A stretch of 64,000 bases of DNA from Candidatus Accumulibacter propinquus. GTDB lineage: Bacteria > Pseudomonadota > Gammaproteobacteria > Burkholderiales > Rhodocyclaceae. The DNA is taken from the NCBI GenBank assembly GCA_016714935.1, contig JADKBU010000005.1, positions 1 through 64,000 of the forward strand. Direction: 5' to 3'. Both the position numbers and the translations under genes were made by a program. Numbering within the stretch: position 1 is the stretch's first letter; each line of letters begins with the position of its first letter. Below the pieces are notes generated by a model. That model was given only the letters and a program-made list of their open reading frames with translations, did not search any database and was not told where the DNA came from. Below are positions 26,172-33,490 of the stretch, piece by piece.

Positions 26172-26984
26172 AGCGGCACGAACCGTCGCGCCGACCTGCA
26201 GCGAGCAGCGCTGCGGGTGGGAATGGGACCTGCCTTGCAGGTCACGGCCGACGCTGCCAGGGTGGGTCCTACCGCAGGTGCGCCAGCTTGTGGCGGGCTT
26301 GATTGTTGCCGGCACGGAGCGACAACGTACCGGGTCCACAGGTTCAGGGCTGTGGCGTTGGCCTGGCGAGCACGGTCAGTTACAGTTTGCTGTGGGCGTT
26401 CGGGTCCTGCTGGACTCATCATGTTGGTATTCGTTGCTCGCGTGCAGGTTGGCGAACTCAATCTCCGGCGATTTCCATGGTCCCCGCGTGCCGTACTCTT
26501 TGGATATCGGGTGGTGCGTACGCTGGAGCGCGCTCCGCGCCCGTTGATGAATGCCGCGCCATGAGAACTCCCGGACCAGGAATGGATAAGCCTGACTGGG
26601 AGCAGGTTTGCGTGGCCGGCACATCGTTTCTGATGCCGGCGACGTAACCCGCAACTGTAACCAAAAGCCAACTCCAAGACAACCTGATTCGCGGGGGTAG
26701 ATTGCCTGAAAAGCGCGGCCCACTTTGACTTCCCGGCGCGATGGTCACGCGATGGTCGGGCTTCGACAGGGGTTTGCGGATCGTGTCGAACAGGAGCCTC
26801 GCCGTGCGGGTGCCCGTGGTATTGCCGCATCGGTGGGTTTCTCCGCCTGGCGAACGCCAGCCCTGTTGTTCTGGAGGGAGGTGGCAAGGGTAGTCCATGA
26901 CCGCGGCAGGCGTTATACTCACTGCCCTTTCGTCGCGTCGCTGATCCCCGCAGGCAAGCCGCGCGAGTATATCTGGAGATCAGG
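26172..26984. other. long non-coding region ahead of the GDT1-family gene
   Basis: About 810 bases without a convincing gene. Open frames on both strands lack family-like content. It contains the cobalamin-riboswitch-like stretch near 26560-26700. A -10-like TTATACT lies near 26914. The segment 26700-26900 shows nothing I recognise and may be remnant DNA. Confidence 0.5.
26560..26700 (+). promoter_or_regulatory. candidate cobalamin riboswitch (or decayed remnant)
   Basis: CCCGCAACTGTAA at 26648-26660 equals the core of the B12 box. It is preceded by a hairpin with arms GCCGGC (26615-26620 and 26635-26640), in the position of P5, and followed by AAAAGCC, AAGAC and ACCTGATT, which resemble the 3' AGCC-GA-GACCTGC end of cobalamin riboswitches. 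The usual GCCACTG and GGGAA segments were not found. The next gene on this strand is the GDT1-family transporter, about 290 bases downstream. Confidence 0.35.
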
Positions 26985-27632
26985 ATGGACAACCCGCAGA
27001 CTTTTCTGACGTACATCGAGTCGCTATTGAGCACCGGCAACATGGTCGAGATGTCGGCTGCGGCGGCAACCAGTTTTGCCTTGATTGCGGCCGCCGAGAT
27101 CGGCGACAAGAGCCAGCTCGTTTGCATGACGCTGGCTTCCCGGCACCGGGCAACACCGGTCATGCTCGGCGCTGTGGCGGCCTTTGCCCTGTTGAACACG
27201 CTGGCCGTCGTGTTCGGTGTGGCCATCGCCAGTTGGTTGCCGGAATACGTGGTCGGCGCGACGGTCGCCGTCCTGTTTGCCGTCTTCGGCATACACGCCT
27301 TGCGTACCGAAGACGGTGATGAGGATGAAGAGCTTGAGGAGAAGAGTGGCCATGGCATCTTCTTCACCACTTTTCTATTACTTACGATGGCTGAATTCGG
27401 CGACAAGACGCAACTCGCCGTCGTGGCCCTGAGCAGTACGCACGCGCCAGTTGCGGTCTGGTTGGGGGCAACGGCTGCCTTGGCGACGACCTCTGCCCTG
27501 GGAATCCTGGCCGGACGCACCCTGCTGCAAAAAATTCCGCTGACCCTGCTGCACAGGATCAGCGGCGCATTCTTTCTGGTCCTGGCAGTATTTGCTGCAT
27601 ACCAGGCGTACGTCGCTTTTTCCGGCACATAG
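26985..27632 (+). CDS. GDT1/TMEM165 (UPF0016) family cation transporter
   Basis: 215 residues, two homologous halves of three membrane segments each. Each half has the family motif E-x-G-D-K-(S/T)-Q-L: EIGDKSQL at 38-45 and EFGDKTQL at 137-144. These acidic motifs form the cation site; family members export manganese or calcium. An acidic cytoplasmic loop (EDGDEDEELEE, about 109-119) joins the halves. Metal specificity is not visible from sequence. A strong hairpin follows the stop. Confidence 0.9.
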   Translation: MDNPQTFLTYIESLLSTGNMVEMSAAAATSFALIAAAEIGDKSQLVCMTLASRHRATPVMLGAVAAFALLNTLAVVFGVAIASWLPEYVVGATVAVLFAVFGIHALRTEDGDEDEELEEKSGHGIFFTTFLLLTMAEFGDKTQLAVVALSSTHAPVAVWLGATAALATTSALGILAGRTLLQKIPLTLLHRISGAFFLVLAVFAAYQAYVAFSGT

Positions 27633-27636
27633 ATAG

Positions 27637-27664
27637 AAAAGCCGCGCCCAGGGCGCGGCTTTTG
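27637..27664. terminator. bidirectional rho-independent terminator
   Basis: AAAA-GCCGCGC-CCAGG-GCGCGGC-TTTT (stem 27641-27647 and 27653-27659). A tract on one side and T tract on the other make it work for both the GDT1-family gene (+) and aceA (-). Confidence 0.9.
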
Positions 27665-27681
27665 GGGAGCAGCCGTGTCGC

Positions 27682-28980
27682 TTAGTGGAACTGCTCTTCT
27701 TCTGTCGAACCGGTCAGCGCCGTGACTGAAGAGGTGCCACCCTGAATCACGGTGGTGACTTCGTCGAAGTAGCCGGTACCGACTTCCTGCTGGTGTGAGA
27801 CGAAGGTGTAGCCACGGTCGCGAGCCGCGAATTCCGGTTCCTGCACTTTTTCGACGTAAGCGGTCATGCCGCGCGCGACATAGTCCTGAGCCAGGTCGAA
27901 CATGTGGTACCACATGTTGTGGATGCCCGCGAGGGTGATGAACTGGTACTTGTAGCCCATGGCGCCAAGCTCTTGCTGGAACTTGGCAATGGTGGCGTCG
28001 TCGAGGTTCTTCTTCCAGTTGAACGAGGGCGAGCAGTTGTAGGCCAACATTTTCCCGGGGTGCTTGGCGCGCACGGCTTCGGCGAACTGACGGGCGAATT
28101 CCAGATCCGGCGTGCCGGTTTCACACCAAACTAGATCGGCATAATCGGCGTAGGCCACGGCGCGCGAGATCGCCTGCTGCAGACCCTTGCGTGTCTTGTA
28201 GAAGCCTTCGGAAGTCCGCTCGCCGGTGACGAACGGGGTATCGTTGGCATCGCAGTCGGAGGTCAGCAGGTCGGCGGCTTCCGCGTCGGTGCGGGCGATG
28301 ACCAGTGTCGGCACACCGCAGACATCGGCGGCGAAGCGGGCGGCAATCAGCTTCTGGACTGCTTCCTGCGTCGGCACCAGGACCTTGCCGCCCATGTGGC
28401 CGCACTTCTTGACCGAAGCCAGCTGGTCTTCCCAGTGCACACCGGCGGCGCCGGCGCGGATCATTGCCTTCATCAGTTCGAAAGCGTTCAGCACGCCACC
28501 AAAGCCGGCTTCGGCATCGGCGACGATCGGTGCGAAGTAATCCACGTGGCCCTTGTCGCCTGGGTTGATGTCCTTGGAAAACTGGATTTCGTCGGCGCGC
28601 CGGAAGGAGTTGTTGATGCGCTCGACGACCTTGGGTACCGAGTCGACCGGATACAGGGACTGGTCGGGATACATCGCCGCGTAGGAGTTGTTGTCGGCCG
28701 CGACCTGCCATCCTGACAGATAGATTGCCTTGACGCCCGCCTTGACCTGTTGCATCGCCTGGCCGCCGGTCAGCGCACCGAGGCAGTTGACGTAGGGCTC
28801 GCTATTCACCAGGGCCCAGAGCTTCTCGGCGCCACGGCGGGCGACGGTGTATTCGATCGGGAACGAGCCGCGCAGGCGGACGACATCGGCAGCCGAGTAG
28901 CCGCGCTTGATTCCCTTCCAGCGGGGGTTTTCGGCCCAGTCTTTTTCCAGTTCGGCGATCTGTTGCTCTTTAGTGCTCAT
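27682..28980 (-). CDS. aceA: isocitrate lyase
   Basis: 432 residues from the ATG at 28980, which follows GTGAGGA (an ATG four codons earlier is less well placed). Catalytic loop KKCGHMGGK, the metal/substrate residues in SGWQVAADNN and VHWEDQLA, and NCSPSFNWKK are all present. It splits isocitrate into glyoxylate and succinate, the entry of the glyoxylate bypass used for growth on acetate or fatty acids; a beta-oxidation auxiliary gene lies at 60.8 kb. No malate synthase gene is in the window. The promoter carries a perfect palindrome. Confidence 0.97.
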   Translation of the reverse strand: MSTKEQQIAELEKDWAENPRWKGIKRGYSAADVVRLRGSFPIEYTVARRGAEKLWALVNSEPYVNCLGALTGGQAMQQVKAGVKAIYLSGWQVAADNNSYAAMYPDQSLYPVDSVPKVVERINNSFRRADEIQFSKDINPGDKGHVDYFAPIVADAEAGFGGVLNAFELMKAMIRAGAAGVHWEDQLASVKKCGHMGGKVLVPTQEAVQKLIAARFAADVCGVPTLVIARTDAEAADLLTSDCDANDTPFVTGERTSEGFYKTRKGLQQAISRAVAYADYADLVWCETGTPDLEFARQFAEAVRAKHPGKMLAYNCSPSFNWKKNLDDATIAKFQQELGAMGYKYQFITLAGIHNMWYHMFDLAQDYVARGMTAYVEKVQEPEFAARDRGYTFVSHQQEVGTGYFDEVTTVIQGGTSSVTALTGSTEEEQFH

Positions 28981-29086
28981 GTTTTTCCTCACGAAAAATT
29001 ATGAAGTGCGGTTGGGACTATGGTGACGCACCAGGATGGAACCGGGAACCCTCTCAAGCACCAAAGCGGGGCGACCAATGGCATGA

Positions 29087-29131
29087 AGTATAGAAGGGTT
29101 TTCTCGCACAGGCAACAGTCTTATATAAGAC
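29087..29131 (-). promoter_or_regulatory. aceA promoter with adjacent perfect palindrome
   Basis: On the minus strand -35 TTGCCT (29115-29110), 17-base spacer, -10 TATACT (29092-29087). The palindrome GTCTTATATAAGAC (29118-29131) lies two bases upstream of the -35 box, followed further upstream by a half-site repeat ATAAGAGATA. The site looks like a dimeric regulator operator; its regulator is not in this window. Confidence 0.7.
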
Positions 29132-29248
29132 ATAAGAGATATTTTTTTCATAAATAGAACAGGCTGTTGCCAATCTCATCCCACATTACGAAAAGAAATT
29201 GTCTTGCGTGAAATGCCTGTCGTTCAACTCGTCCTGCACGTGCCGTCT

Positions 29249-29731
29249 TCAGGGCGCTATCCAGTGTCCTGTCTTGCCACCGGCCTTTTCGAGCAAGCGA
29301 ACACCTTCTATGTGCATGCCGCGATCCACTCCCTTACACATGTCATAGATAGTCAACAGGCCGACACTTGCGGCGCAGAGTGCTTCCATTTCGACACCGG
29401 TACGACCGAAACACTCGCAGCAGGTCGTGCAATGCACGACGCTGGCCGCCACATCAATCTCGAAGTCGACCGAGATACGGGTCAACGCGATCGGGTGGCA
29501 CAAGGGAATCAACTCTGAGGTGCGTTTGGCACCCTGGATCGCCGCAATCCGCGCAATGCCGAGAACATCGCCCTTGCTGGCCGAACCGGCGACGATCAGA
29601 TCCAGGGTTTCCGGGCGCATCAAAATGTGACCGGTCGCCCTCGCCTGCCGATGGGTCTCGGCCTTGGCACCGACGTCGACCATTTGCGCCTGACCCTGCG
29701 AAGTGAAATGGCTGAGTGGGCTAGTGGTCAT
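29249..29731 (-). CDS. moaC: cyclic pyranopterin monophosphate synthase MoaC
   Basis: 160 residues from the ATG at 29731. LIPLCHPIALT, GRTGVEMEALCAAS and TIYDMCKGVDRGM carry the active-site histidine, glutamates, aspartate and lysine. MoaC with MoaA turns GTP into cyclic pyranopterin monophosphate for molybdenum cofactor. The segment VHCTTCCECFGRTG is unusually rich in cysteine for the family. It is a single gene here, divergent from bepA. Confidence 0.95.
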   Translation of the reverse strand: MTTSPLSHFTSQGQAQMVDVGAKAETHRQARATGHILMRPETLDLIVAGSASKGDVLGIARIAAIQGAKRTSELIPLCHPIALTRISVDFEIDVAASVVHCTTCCECFGRTGVEMEALCAASVGLLTIYDMCKGVDRGMHIEGVRLLEKAGGKTGHWIAP

Positions 29732-29877
29732 CAGGGTCACTGGTGCGCATGTAAGGGGCCGCCAATCGATGGCACCGACAACGAAGCGGGGATTCCCGGT
29801 AACGCTTGGTAACAATTCGGCGGCACGATATTGAGTATCATAGCATCATCCATGTTTGCCCTTCAGCGGGAGTCGCG

Positions 29878-31338
29878 TTGATCAGAGTCGCTTGTATTGC
29901 CGTATCCCTGGCTGTTGCCGTCGGGGTCGGCGGTTCCTTTCCGGTGCAGGCGGATGAACTCCCAGACCTCGGTGAAGCTGCGCGCGCCGAACTCTCGCCA
30001 CAGGTCGAGCGGAAAATAGGCGAGCGGATCCTCAACGAAATCCGCCTGCACGAGCCGAGCTACGTTGACGATCCCGAAATCGCCGACTACCTCAATCGCC
30101 TTGGCGGTCGTCTGGTGGCCGCCAGTGCGAATCCCGCAGGCGATTGCCAGTTCTTCCTGATTCGCGACAGCACAGTCAACGCGTTTGCAATGTTCGGTGG
30201 TTTCATCGGGGTCAATACCGGAACCCTTTTGACTGCCCAGTCGGAGTCCGAACTGGCGGGCGTGCTTGCCCACGAAATATCGCATGTCATGCAGAACCAC
30301 CTGGCTCGACAGATTGCCCGCGAGAAGCAGAACTCGATTGCCAGCATGATCGCGATGGCCATTGGTGTTCTGGCGGCTCGCTCCAATTCGCAGGTGGCGA
30401 GTGCGGCGATCGCTTCGGCGCAGGCCAGTTCCATTCAGTCCCAGTTGGCCTACAGTCGCGACTTCGAGCGCGAAGCCGATCGCCTGGGTTTTCAGACGTT
30501 GACCCAGGCAGGTTACGATGTCCGTGGCATGGGTGACTTCTTCGGGCGTCTGCAGCAGGCTGGGCGGGTGTATGAGAATAACGCTCCCGTATATATGCGT
30601 TCACACCCGCTCACCGCCGAGCGTATCGCCGACATGCAGAATCGTGCGCAAAGCGCCCCGTATCGGCAAGTGGCCGATAGCCTGGACTTTCATCTCGTAC
30701 GTGCCAAGTTGCGTGTACAGATGAGCACACCGCGCGAGTCCGTCGGCGAGTTCGCTACGCAGTTGCGGGAAAAAAAGTACGTGTCGGAAGCAGCAACGCG
30801 TTATGGACTGGCGTATTCGTTGTTGCGGGCCAAGGATGTCGCTGCCGCGCAGCGTGAGATCGACGCGCTCAACGCCCTCAAGGTGTCGTCGCCGATGATC
30901 GCCGGTCTGTCCGCCGAGGCCAGGCTGGCGGCCAGGGATCTGGCCGGCGCACAGGCGATCTACCGCGACGCCTTGCAGCGCTATCCGCAGTCCAGGTCAC
31001 TGGTCTATGGGTATGCCGAGGCACTGCTGATGGCGCGGCAATACGAACAGGGCCTGCTTTTTCTGGAGTCGCAACTGCAGATCTACAGTTCGGATTACAA
31101 ACTGTATGGCCTGCAGGCCAAAGCGTTCGCGGCGCTGGGCAAGCGCTTGCCGCAGCATCGTGCGCAGGCCGAGTTCTACCTGTTGCAGGGGCAGCTCGGG
31201 TCGGCTGTCGAGCAGCTGCAGTTTGCGCAACAGGCTGCCGACGGCAATTTCTTCGAGCAGTCAGCAGTGGATGCCCGCTTGCGCGAATTGCGCAAGCTGC
31301 AGGCGGAAGAGGCGAAACAGAAGAAGAATGGCGTTTAA
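29878..31338 (+). CDS. bepA: M48 family metallopeptidase, BepA-like outer-membrane assembly protease
   Basis: 486 residues from a TTG at 29878 preceded by GGGAG, giving a signal peptide LIRVACIAVSLAVAVGVGGS. Zinc site H132-E-I-S-H136 with the third ligand E199 in EADRLG. The C-terminal half (from about 300) is built of TPR-like helices. BepA degrades or helps assemble beta-barrel proteins such as LptD in the periplasm. Length equals that of E. coli BepA. It is followed after 32 bases by the TusA-like gene. Confidence 0.9.
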   Translation: MIRVACIAVSLAVAVGVGGSFPVQADELPDLGEAARAELSPQVERKIGERILNEIRLHEPSYVDDPEIADYLNRLGGRLVAASANPAGDCQFFLIRDSTVNAFAMFGGFIGVNTGTLLTAQSESELAGVLAHEISHVMQNHLARQIAREKQNSIASMIAMAIGVLAARSNSQVASAAIASAQASSIQSQLAYSRDFEREADRLGFQTLTQAGYDVRGMGDFFGRLQQAGRVYENNAPVYMRSHPLTAERIADMQNRAQSAPYRQVADSLDFHLVRAKLRVQMSTPRESVGEFATQLREKKYVSEAATRYGLAYSLLRAKDVAAAQREIDALNALKVSSPMIAGLSAEARLAARDLAGAQAIYRDALQRYPQSRSLVYGYAEALLMARQYEQGLLFLESQLQIYSSDYKLYGLQAKAFAALGKRLPQHRAQAEFYLLQGQLGSAVEQLQFAQQAADGNFFEQSAVDARLRELRKLQAEEAKQKKNGV

Positions 31339-31370
31339 AATATGCCCTCAGTTTCGTTGTGGACCAGACC

Positions 31371-31598
31371 ATGCATTTCGACCGAGAATTAGACGTCAAG
31401 GGGCTGAATTGCCCGTTGCCGATTCTGCGCACCAAAAAGACATTGTCCGAGATGTCGTCCGGGGCGGTGCTGCATGTGCTTGCGACCGACCCGGGTTCGG
31501 TCAAGGATTTCGAGGCTTTCGCCAGGCAGACGGGCAATGAGTTGCTGTCCAGTTCGGAGGCGAACAGCGTTTTCGAGTATTACCTCAAGCGCAAGTAA
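31371..31598 (+). CDS. TusA-family sulfur carrier protein
   Basis: 75 residues from the ATG at 31371; a GTG four codons earlier is possible. The motif LDVKGLNCPLPILRTKKTL contains the CPxP signature whose cysteine carries persulfide sulfur. Family members supply sulfur for tRNA thiolation or take part in sulfur oxidation or molybdenum cofactor maturation; here the role is open. A rhodanese gene at 59.3 kb could be a sulfur source, but that is inference. Confidence 0.9.
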   Translation: MHFDRELDVKGLNCPLPILRTKKTLSEMSSGAVLHVLATDPGSVKDFEAFARQTGNELLSSSEANSVFEYYLKRK

Positions 31599-31664
31599 GG
31601 ACCGGCTACGCGGCAGGAACGCCATACGAGTGTCGCGATTGCGTTGCCGGAAGCGTACTGACTG

Positions 31665-33488
31665 ATGTCTGCAGGGGGCTATTTCGCCCTGTTTGACGAT
31701 GACGGCGGGAACGCCTTGTTGCTGTCCGACATTCGTCGCAGCCATCAGCTTGACGGCGCCGCCGATCCCAAGGCACTTTTCGCGACGCTTGAGGCCGCCA
31801 CTGCCGCCGGCGAGTGGGTCGTTCTGGCGGCCGACTACGCCCTCGGAGCGAGCTTCGAGCCCTCCTTGGCCCGGCCGCCTCCGGGCCGGCCCGTGTTGCG
31901 TGCCTGGGTGTTCGCCAAAGGCCGGCGTCTGGACGCAAGAGCCGTCGGAGCCTTTCTCGCGGAGCGCCTGGCTGCGCTGCCCGAGCATCGGCGGTTTGCC
32001 GGAATTGCCGACTTGTCATCGGCTGTCGATGCAGCCAGGCATGGCACTCAGGTTCGGGAAATTTGCCGCTGGATTGCCGATGGCGACTGTTACCAGGTCA
32101 ATCTTACTTTCCCCCTGACTTTCCAGGTCTATGGAGATCCGCTGGCCCTCTACGCGCGCCTGCGCGAGCGCCAGCCCGTTCGTTATGGCGGCTACATATT
32201 CACGGCGGAGGAGACGATTCTTTCGTTCTCGCCGGAGCTTTTTTTTGAGCGCCGCGGCAGCCGCGTACTGACGCGACCGATGAAAGGTACGGCGGCACGT
32301 GGTGCGACGCCCCAGGACGATGCAGCGCAGCGTGCTGGATTACTTGCCTCGGCGAAGGAGCGTGCGGAGAACGTCATGATCGTCGATCTGCTGCGCAATG
32401 ACCTGGGGCGCCTGGCGTCACCTGGTCAAGTACGCGTGGACGCCCTGTTCGAGACCGAGGCCTATCCCACACTCTGGCAGATGGTGTCGACGGTGGCCGC
32501 GGAGCTCCCGGGTACGGGTCTGGCAGACCTGTTCGGCGCCCTGTTTCCCTGTGGGTCGATCACCGGTGCGCCGAAGATAAGCGCCATGCAAAAAATCGCC
32601 GAATTGGAACAAACGCCGCGCGGGCTGTATACCGGCACGTTGGGCTGGCTGGCGCCAGGCGGCGATTGTCGTTTCAACGTCGCCATTCGTACCGTTGAGC
32701 TGGCCGCAGGTCAGCGCGGGAAGCTTGGGGTCGGTAGCGGCATCGTCGCCGACGCCGACCCCGCTCGCGAATATGCCGAGTGTTTGCTCAAGGCGAGTTT
32801 TCTGACCAGCTTCGATCCCGGCTTCGAGTTGTTCGAAACCTTGCGTCTGGAAAACGGAGCGTATCCCCTGCGAAGCCTGCACCTTGAGCGATTGCAGGCT
32901 TCGGCGCGCACCCTCGGCTTCGCCTGTGGCATGTCTACCCTCTCTTCGCTGCTGGCGGACGAAGCCGCGAGGTGGCCGACGGGAGTCCTTCGCGTTCGCC
33001 TCGGCTTGAATCATGCCGGTTGCTGCCGTGTCGTTGCCACGCCCCTGGACGAAGATCCGGTGAGGGAATGGCGGGTGACAATCGCAGATGAGACGCTGGC
33101 GGCCGACGATTACCTGCTCCGCCACAAGACGACGGCGCGCGCACGCTATGACCGGGCGTTGGCCGCACTCGCTGCACGCCCGGAGGTTTTCGACGTCATC
33201 TTTCTGAATGACCGCGGTGAGGTTTGTGAAGGGGCACGCAGCAATATCTTTGTCGAGTGCAACGGCGTGCTGCTGACGCCGCCGCTGCGCTGCGGCCTGC
33301 TTCCCGGCGTTCTGCGCCGAAAGCTGCTCGCATCGGGGCGTGCCGTCGAACGCGTCCTGCGCCTCGACGACCTGCGCCGAAGTGCCGCTGTTTACGTGGG
33401 CAATGCCTTGCGCGGCCTGATTCCGGTGACGGTCGAACCCGGCTCGTCGCGAACCATATTCGCGACGAGCCGTTCAGGGCCACCGTGA
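31665..33488 (+). CDS. pabB: aminodeoxychorismate synthase component I fused to 4-amino-4-deoxychorismate lyase
   Basis: 607 residues. Residues 1-375 are PabB: GDCYQVNLTFPL, SPELFF, TRPMKGTAARG, and the chorismate-site FPCGSITGAPK. From about 380 a PabC domain (fold-type IV PLP enzyme) begins FELFETLRLENGAYPL, with the PLP lysine in LLRHKTTARARYDRAL and FDVIFLNDRGEVCEGARSNIF. The fusion makes p-aminobenzoate for folate from chorismate in one chain, given glutamine amidotransferase PabA from elsewhere. Both domains look complete. Confidence 0.94.
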   Translation: MSAGGYFALFDDDGGNALLLSDIRRSHQLDGAADPKALFATLEAATAAGEWVVLAADYALGASFEPSLARPPPGRPVLRAWVFAKGRRLDARAVGAFLAERLAALPEHRRFAGIADLSSAVDAARHGTQVREICRWIADGDCYQVNLTFPLTFQVYGDPLALYARLRERQPVRYGGYIFTAEETILSFSPELFFERRGSRVLTRPMKGTAARGATPQDDAAQRAGLLASAKERAENVMIVDLLRNDLGRLASPGQVRVDALFETEAYPTLWQMVSTVAAELPGTGLADLFGALFPCGSITGAPKISAMQKIAELEQTPRGLYTGTLGWLAPGGDCRFNVAIRTVELAAGQRGKLGVGSGIVADADPAREYAECLLKASFLTSFDPGFELFETLRLENGAYPLRSLHLERLQASARTLGFACGMSTLSSLLADEAARWPTGVLRVRLGLNHAGCCRVVATPLDEDPVREWRVTIADETLAADDYLLRHKTTARARYDRALAALAARPEVFDVIFLNDRGEVCEGARSNIFVECNGVLLTPPLRCGLLPGVLRRKLLASGRAVERVLRLDDLRRSAAVYVGNALRGLIPVTVEPGSSRTIFATSRSGPP

Positions 33489-33490
33489 GC

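Noticed and set aside
26168..27913. 581-codon open frame on the minus strand
   Set aside because: Overlaps the GDT1-family gene, whose two EGDK(S/T)QL motifs and following terminator prove the + strand is coding.
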